The notes under the pieces were generated by a model. That model did no database searches. It was not told the DNA's origin and saw only the letters and a list, made by a program, of their open reading frames with translations. Below, piece by piece: positions 5,052-7,404 of a stretch of DNA of 7,404 nt. The position numbers and the translations under genes are program-made. The stretch lies in assembly GCA_900754175.1 (NCBI GenBank), contig CAAEBS010000049.1:1-7404 (forward strand). Reading direction: 5' to 3'. Source of the DNA: Clostridia bacterium (GTDB taxonomy: Bacteria > Bacillota > Clostridia > Oscillospirales > CAG-272). Position 1 is the stretch's first letter; each line of letters starts with the position of its first letter.

Positions 5052-6467
5052 ATGAAAAGAAAAACCAAAATCGTATGTACCATCGGTCCCGCCTGCAACA
5101 ATGAGGAAACGCTGACCGAGCTTTGCCTTGCCGGTATGAACGTTGCCCGACTGAACTTTTCCCACGGGACCCATGAGGATCACCTGAAAAATATCCGACT
5201 TATCAAAAAGGTTCGTGAGAAGCTGGGACTGCCGATCGCCATTATGCTGGACACCAAGGGACCGGAATACCGCATCGGTACCTTTGCCGAGGGCAAGATC
5301 ATGCTGGAAGACGGCGATCCCTTTACCTTTACCGCAGAGGACGTGGTCGGCGACAAGAGCCGGGTGACGGTGAATTATAAAAATCTGCCGATGGAAATGG
5401 AGAAGGGCGACCGGATCCTGCTGAATAACGGGCTGATTATCTTTGAGGTGGAGTCGGTTGAAAAGAAAGAGATCCACTGCCGTGTCGTTGTGGGCGGCGA
5501 GCTTTCCAACCGGAAGAGTATGAGCTTCCCGGGCAAGGTGCTCAAACAGCCTTACCTCAGCGACGTGGACCGTGACGATCTGAAATTCGGCGTGGAAAAC
5601 GGGGTGGACTATATCGCCTGCTCCTTCGTTTCGGTCCGTCAGGATCTGCTGGATATCAAAGCTTATCTGAAAGAGATCGGCGGCGAGAGCGTGGACCTGA
5701 TCGCCAAGATCGAAAACCGCTCCGGTGTGGAGAATATCAAGGATATCTGCCGGGAGTGCGAGGGCATTATGATCGGTCGGGGCGACATGGGCGTGGAGAT
5801 TCCCTTTGAGGAACTGCCGTCTATCCAGAAATACCTGATTACGACCTGCCGTCTGCTCGGAAAGCGGGTGATTACCGCAACCGAAATGCTGGAGTCGATG
5901 ATCCACAATCCCCGTCCTACCCGTGCCGAGATCTCGGACGTGGCAAACGCCGTGTACGATGGAACCAGCGCTATTATGCTTTCCGGCGAAACTGCCGCCG
6001 GAAAATATCCGGTTCTGACGGTAAAGACCATGGCGAGAATTGCCCTCCAGACCGAAAAGGATATCAATTATAAAAAGATGTTCCGGGATTCCGAGTTTAT
6101 CATCCGGAATACCGTGGACGCCATTTCCCACGCTACCTGCGGAATGGCGATCGATATTGATGCCAAGGTGATCGTAGCCTGCAGTATTTCGGGAATGACC
6201 GCCCGGATGGTGTCACGCTTCCGTTGTCCCATTGACATTCTCGGCTTGACGACCGATGAAAAAACGTGGTATAAGCTTGCCCTGTCGTGGGGCGTGACGC
6301 CGGTCATGAGCGAAAAGTTCAATTCGCCGGACGTGTTGTTCTACGCCGCACAGAAGATGGCAAAGCAGAGTATGGACCTGAAATCGGGCGACCGCATCGT
6401 TATTACCGGCGGTATGACCAACGGCTCCTCGGGCAACACCAATATCATCAAGGTAGAAACGGTCTGA
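5052..6467 (+). CDS. pyk: Pyruvate kinase
   Basis: A 471-residue pyruvate kinase, transferring phosphate from phosphoenolpyruvate to ADP in the last step of glycolysis. Active-site residues by family alignment: Arg33 and Asn35 in NVARLNFSHG, Asp67 and Thr68 in LDTKGPEYR, Lys219 and Glu221 in IAKIEN, Asp245 in GRGDMGVE, and Thr277 in ITATEML. Glu72 aligns with rabbit muscle Glu117, the mark of K+-dependent enzymes. The C-terminal allosteric domain (about 350-471) is present, but the extra PEP-utiliser-like domain of Bacillus enzymes is absent. Small departures are Tyr73 where Ile/Val is usual, and TEM in place of the commoner TQM. GAGG (5039-5042) lies 9 bases before ATG 5052. It is co-transcribed with manA by spacing. 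Confidence 0.97.
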   Translation: MKRKTKIVCTIGPACNNEETLTELCLAGMNVARLNFSHGTHEDHLKNIRLIKKVREKLGLPIAIMLDTKGPEYRIGTFAEGKIMLEDGDPFTFTAEDVVGDKSRVTVNYKNLPMEMEKGDRILLNNGLIIFEVESVEKKEIHCRVVVGGELSNRKSMSFPGKVLKQPYLSDVDRDDLKFGVENGVDYIACSFVSVRQDLLDIKAYLKEIGGESVDLIAKIENRSGVENIKDICRECEGIMIGRGDMGVEIPFEELPSIQKYLITTCRLLGKRVITATEMLESMIHNPRPTRAEISDVANAVYDGTSAIMLSGETAAGKYPVLTVKTMARIALQTEKDINYKKMFRDSEFIIRNTVDAISHATCGMAIDIDAKVIVACSISGMTARMVSRFRCPIDILGLTTDEKTWYKLALSWGVTPVMSEKFNSPDVLFYAAQKMAKQSMDLKSGDRIVITGGMTNGSSGNTNIIKVETV

Positions 6468-6474
6468 ACTTTCA

Positions 6475-6511
6475 TTTTCATCCGGCGCCGATCGACGGCG
6501 CCGGATGAAAA
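6475..6511 (+). terminator. pyk: Perfect hairpin at the end of pyk, without U-tract
   Basis: TTTTCATCCGGCGCCG (6475-6490) pairs without mismatch with 6496-6511 around an ATCGA loop, 8 bases after the pyk stop. The 3' arm is followed by AGCGC rather than a T-run, and on the minus strand the outgoing arm is likewise not followed by T. It is therefore not a standard intrinsic terminator. It may stabilise the pyk mRNA 3' end or terminate weakly. It ends 5 bases before the tRNA-Ser -35. Confidence 0.55.
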
Positions 6512-6516
6512 AGCGC

Positions 6517-6545
6517 TTGACAAAAAAAAGAAACTGTGGTACAAT
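6517..6545 (+). promoter_or_regulatory. Promoter of tRNA-Ser
   Basis: TTGACA (6517-6522), a 17-bp spacer and TACAAT (6540-6545). The start near 6552 gives about 18 nt of leader before the tRNA. The next good terminator is at 6781-6811, so the transcript should carry the structured region downstream. Confidence 0.9.
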
Positions 6546-6569
6546 AAAGTATATCGGAAAACCCAATCC

Positions 6570-6658
6570 GGAGGGATATCGAAGCGGTCATAACGAGGCG
6601 GTCTTGAAAACCGTTTGGGCGAAAGCCCACAAGGGTTCGAATCCCTTTCCCTCCGCCA
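6570..6658 (+). tRNA. tRNA-Ser (anticodon TGA)
   Basis: Acceptor GGAGGGA/TCCCTCC, discriminator G and encoded CCA (6656-6658). The anticodon stem GCGGT/ACCGT carries loop CTTGAAA with TGA at 6605-6607. The long variable arm GGGC-GAAA-GCCC is typical of class II serine tRNA, and the T-arm has GGGTTCGAATCCC. It reads UCA and other UCN codons. No terminator follows directly, unlike tRNA-Glu in this window. Confidence 0.97.
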
Positions 6659-6660
6659 GC

Positions 6661-6780
6661 GGCAAGTTGCCGCCCCCATGATCGGGGGTGTGCAACGATT
6701 GCCAGACTTTATACCACGATGGCGAGATTTGGATTTAAGTCCGGATGCTCCGCCAACCTGCGGCGAAAAACCGTAGCAGC
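6661..6780 (+). ncRNA. Strongly structured RNA of unknown family
   Basis: The 120 bases after the tRNA-Ser CCA fold into three successive elements. (1) 6661-6703 is one long irregular hairpin: GGCAA/TTGCC, GTTGC/GCAAC, then CCCCC/GGGGG closing an ATGATC loop, with a GA bulge and a CG/TGT internal loop. (2) 6720-6755 is a second long hairpin of 14 pairs (TGGCG/CGCCA, AG/CT, ATTTGGA/TCCGGAT with two G·U pairs, loop TTTAAG). (3) CTGCGG (6758-6763)/CCGTAG (6771-6776) has loop CGAAAAA. Linker 6704-6719 is unpaired. It is not SRP RNA (no GGAAGGAAGCAGC), tmRNA, T-box or a riboswitch I recognise. It may be an independent ncRNA released by tRNA 3' processing, or a cis-acting leader of the next gene. 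Pairing was done by hand. Confidence 0.5.
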
Positions 6781-6811
6781 CAGCCGCAAGGAAATCCTTG
6801 CGGCTGTTTTT
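6781..6811 (+). terminator. Intrinsic terminator or attenuator before the HEPN-like gene
   Basis: CAGCCGCAAGG (6781-6791) and CCTTGCGGCTG (6796-6806) pair perfectly around AAAT, followed by T5 (6807-6811). The GGAG of the next gene starts 6 bases later, so this hairpin ends the tRNA-Ser/structured RNA transcript and any read-through would express that gene. CCTGCGGC (6757-6764) can pair with GCCGCAAGG (6783-6791), leaving one bulged base. That would remove the terminator's 5' arm, as an antiterminator does. Confidence 0.9.
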
Positions 6812-6826
6812 CGTATGGAGAATACA

Positions 6827-7306
6827 ATGCTTGCTTTGAATATTGAGTTTCAAGAAGAATACAAGCGACTTGACCGGCTGTGTAAGGATTATCTGTCGAG
6901 CACGGAAGGAGTATCAGAGTACATCCGGCAAATGGAAACAGCTCAGATGAGAAACCGATACCGTGTTGCCGACTGGGATTTCGATTATAAGCAGTTGAAA
7001 CATATTCGGTGGTTGCGTAACCGGCTTGCGCACGAGGTCGGCACGCTGGATTCCGATATTTGCACGGAAGATGATCTGGAATGGGTGAAAAATTTTTACG
7101 GTCGTATTATAAACGGCGCAGATCCGTTTTCAGTGGTGCGAAAAGCGAAAGAGGCTGAAAGGCGCCGGCTTGCACAGCAGAGAAAAGCGGAAAGACAAAT
7201 GCAGGCGGAAGAAAATAATGATTCACCTGCTTATTCCAATCAACCCAAAAATAAAAAATCGTTTTTTAAACGGATTATCGACGGGGTGAAATCGCTTTTC
7301 CGATGA
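6827..7306 (+). CDS. Small HEPN-like protein (RNxxxH motif), function unknown
   Basis: A 159-residue protein with no function I can assign. Residues 1-100 look all-helical. WDFDYKQLKHIRWLRNRLAHE (50-70) holds Arg64-Asn65-x3-His69, the RNxxxH motif of HEPN-domain RNases and toxins. Residues 103-130 are a charged, probably coiled-coil segment rich in Arg, Lys, Glu and Gln. The last 19 residues (KNKKSFFKRIIDGVKSLFR) form a basic amphipathic stretch that could contact membrane or nucleic acid. ATG 6827 is preferred because GGAG (6817-6820) lies 6 bases upstream; in-frame ATG 6815 and 6719 lack a ribosome-binding site, and frame 6719 runs through the structured RNA and terminator. Sampled lines are about 42% GC against about 63% in a thiI sample, suggesting acquisition next to tRNA-Ser. 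No separate promoter is visible. It could be an RNase toxin, an abortive-infection protein or a non-catalytic HEPN scaffold. Confidence 0.75.
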   Translation: MLALNIEFQEEYKRLDRLCKDYLSSTEGVSEYIRQMETAQMRNRYRVADWDFDYKQLKHIRWLRNRLAHEVGTLDSDICTEDDLEWVKNFYGRIINGADPFSVVRKAKEAERRRLAQQRKAERQMQAEENNDSPAYSNQPKNKKSFFKRIIDGVKSLFR

Positions 7307-7366
7307 TGGAAAGCAAGGCAATCATCGTTGATTCCGACATATGATTTCAATACAGTGGAGGACATC

Positions 7367-7404
7367 GTGAAGAGACAGAGACAGGAAGACAAAATCGGTA
7401 TCAC
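7367..7404 (+). CDS. Start of an unidentified gene (truncated by window end)
   Basis: GGAGG (7357-7361) lies 5 bases before a GTG at 7367, which opens a frame running to the window end (MKRQRQEDKIGIT). It follows the HEPN-like gene by 60 bases with no terminator between, so the two may be co-transcribed. Too little is visible to name a product. Confidence 0.5.
   Translation, partial: MKRQRQEDKIGI

Noticed and set aside
1856..6131. Very long open frames on the minus strand (1856-4099 and 4074-6131)
   Set aside because: They lie antisense to well-identified genes (exonuclease end, DUF2007-like, thiI, manA, pyk), cross a tRNA, terminators and promoters, and their translations show no recognisable domain. 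They arise from the codon bias of the GC-rich sense genes.
6739..6755. B12-box-like AGTCCGGA...CCGCC (possible cobalamin riboswitch)
   Set aside because: The first eight bases match the B12 box, but the spacing after them is off and the upstream cobalamin core (CCCGCnACTGT and its partners) is absent. The segment is better explained as the 3' arm of hairpin 6720-6755.
6719..6755. tRNA fragment ending in CTCCGCCA
   Set aside because: Only 8 bases match the tRNA-Ser 3' end. There is no 5' acceptor partner, anticodon arm or proper T-arm.
6659..6811. SRP RNA (often near tRNA-Ser in Firmicutes)
   Set aside because: The conserved S-domain sequence (GGAAGGAAGCAGC) is missing and the two-hairpin layout does not fit the single long SRP hairpin.
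6341..6853. Minus-strand open frame across tRNA-Ser
   Set aside because: It is antisense to the pyk end, tRNA-Ser and the structured RNA. Its RERDSNP-type segment is the familiar artefact of translating a serine tRNA in reverse.
7306..7344. 12-codon ORF overlapping the HEPN-like stop (TGATG)
   Set aside because: Too short to support; there is no ribosome-binding site beyond possible stop-start coupling.
7328..7356. Promoter TTGATT-17-TACAGT before the truncated gene
   Set aside because: The transcript would begin after the GGAGG ribosome-binding site at 7357-7361, leaving the GTG start without it.

Overview
The window looks like chromosomal DNA from a Gram-positive anaerobe of the class Clostridia, possibly an Oscillospiraceae/Ruminococcaceae-like gut bacterium. 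This is inferred from strong SigA-type promoters (TTGACA, 17 bp, TATAAT), purine-rich Shine-Dalgarno sites, short intrinsic terminators, a rhodanese-less ThiI, a short class I mannose-6-phosphate isomerase and GC-rich coding sequence. All supported genes lie on the + strand. Long open frames on the minus strand are shadows.

Layout. (1) 1-752: a monocistronic flavin-reductase-family gene with a candidate operator in its promoter and a clean terminator. (2) 881-3682: an operon driven by a consensus promoter. It encodes a zinc-ribbon DEDDh exonuclease, a small DUF2007-like protein whose start overlaps the exonuclease stop, and ThiI (tRNA 4-thiouridine synthesis). It ends at an 18-bp terminator hairpin. 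The about 100-nt leader holds a possible 32-codon upstream ORF and two mutually exclusive hairpins. (3) 3703-3875: a stand-alone tRNA-Glu(CTC) unit with its own promoter and terminator. (4) 3995-6511: manA-pyk, linking entry of mannose-6-phosphate into glycolysis with its last ATP-yielding step. It ends at a perfect 16-bp hairpin that lacks a U-tract. (5) 6517-7306: tRNA-Ser(TGA), followed with no terminator by about 150 nt of strongly foldable RNA, an intrinsic terminator, and then, within a few bases, the ribosome-binding site of a small AT-richer gene with a HEPN-type RNxxxH motif. (6) 7367-7404: the first codons of another gene, cut by the window end.

Gene-poor stretches. 687-1014 holds a terminator, about 130 bases with nothing recognisable, a promoter and the structured leader. 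3614-4052 holds a terminator, the tRNA-Glu unit, about 110 bases with nothing convincing, and the manA promoter. 6468-6826 holds the pyk-end hairpin, the tRNA-Ser unit and the structured RNA.

Most of the window is housekeeping. The part most worth following up is 6517-7306: promoter, tRNA, structured RNA, terminator, HEPN-like gene. In order of parts this resembles type III toxin-antitoxin loci or an attenuated gene, but it matches no RNA family I recognise. The second candidate is the exonuclease, with its internally duplicated N-terminal domain and attenuator-like leader.
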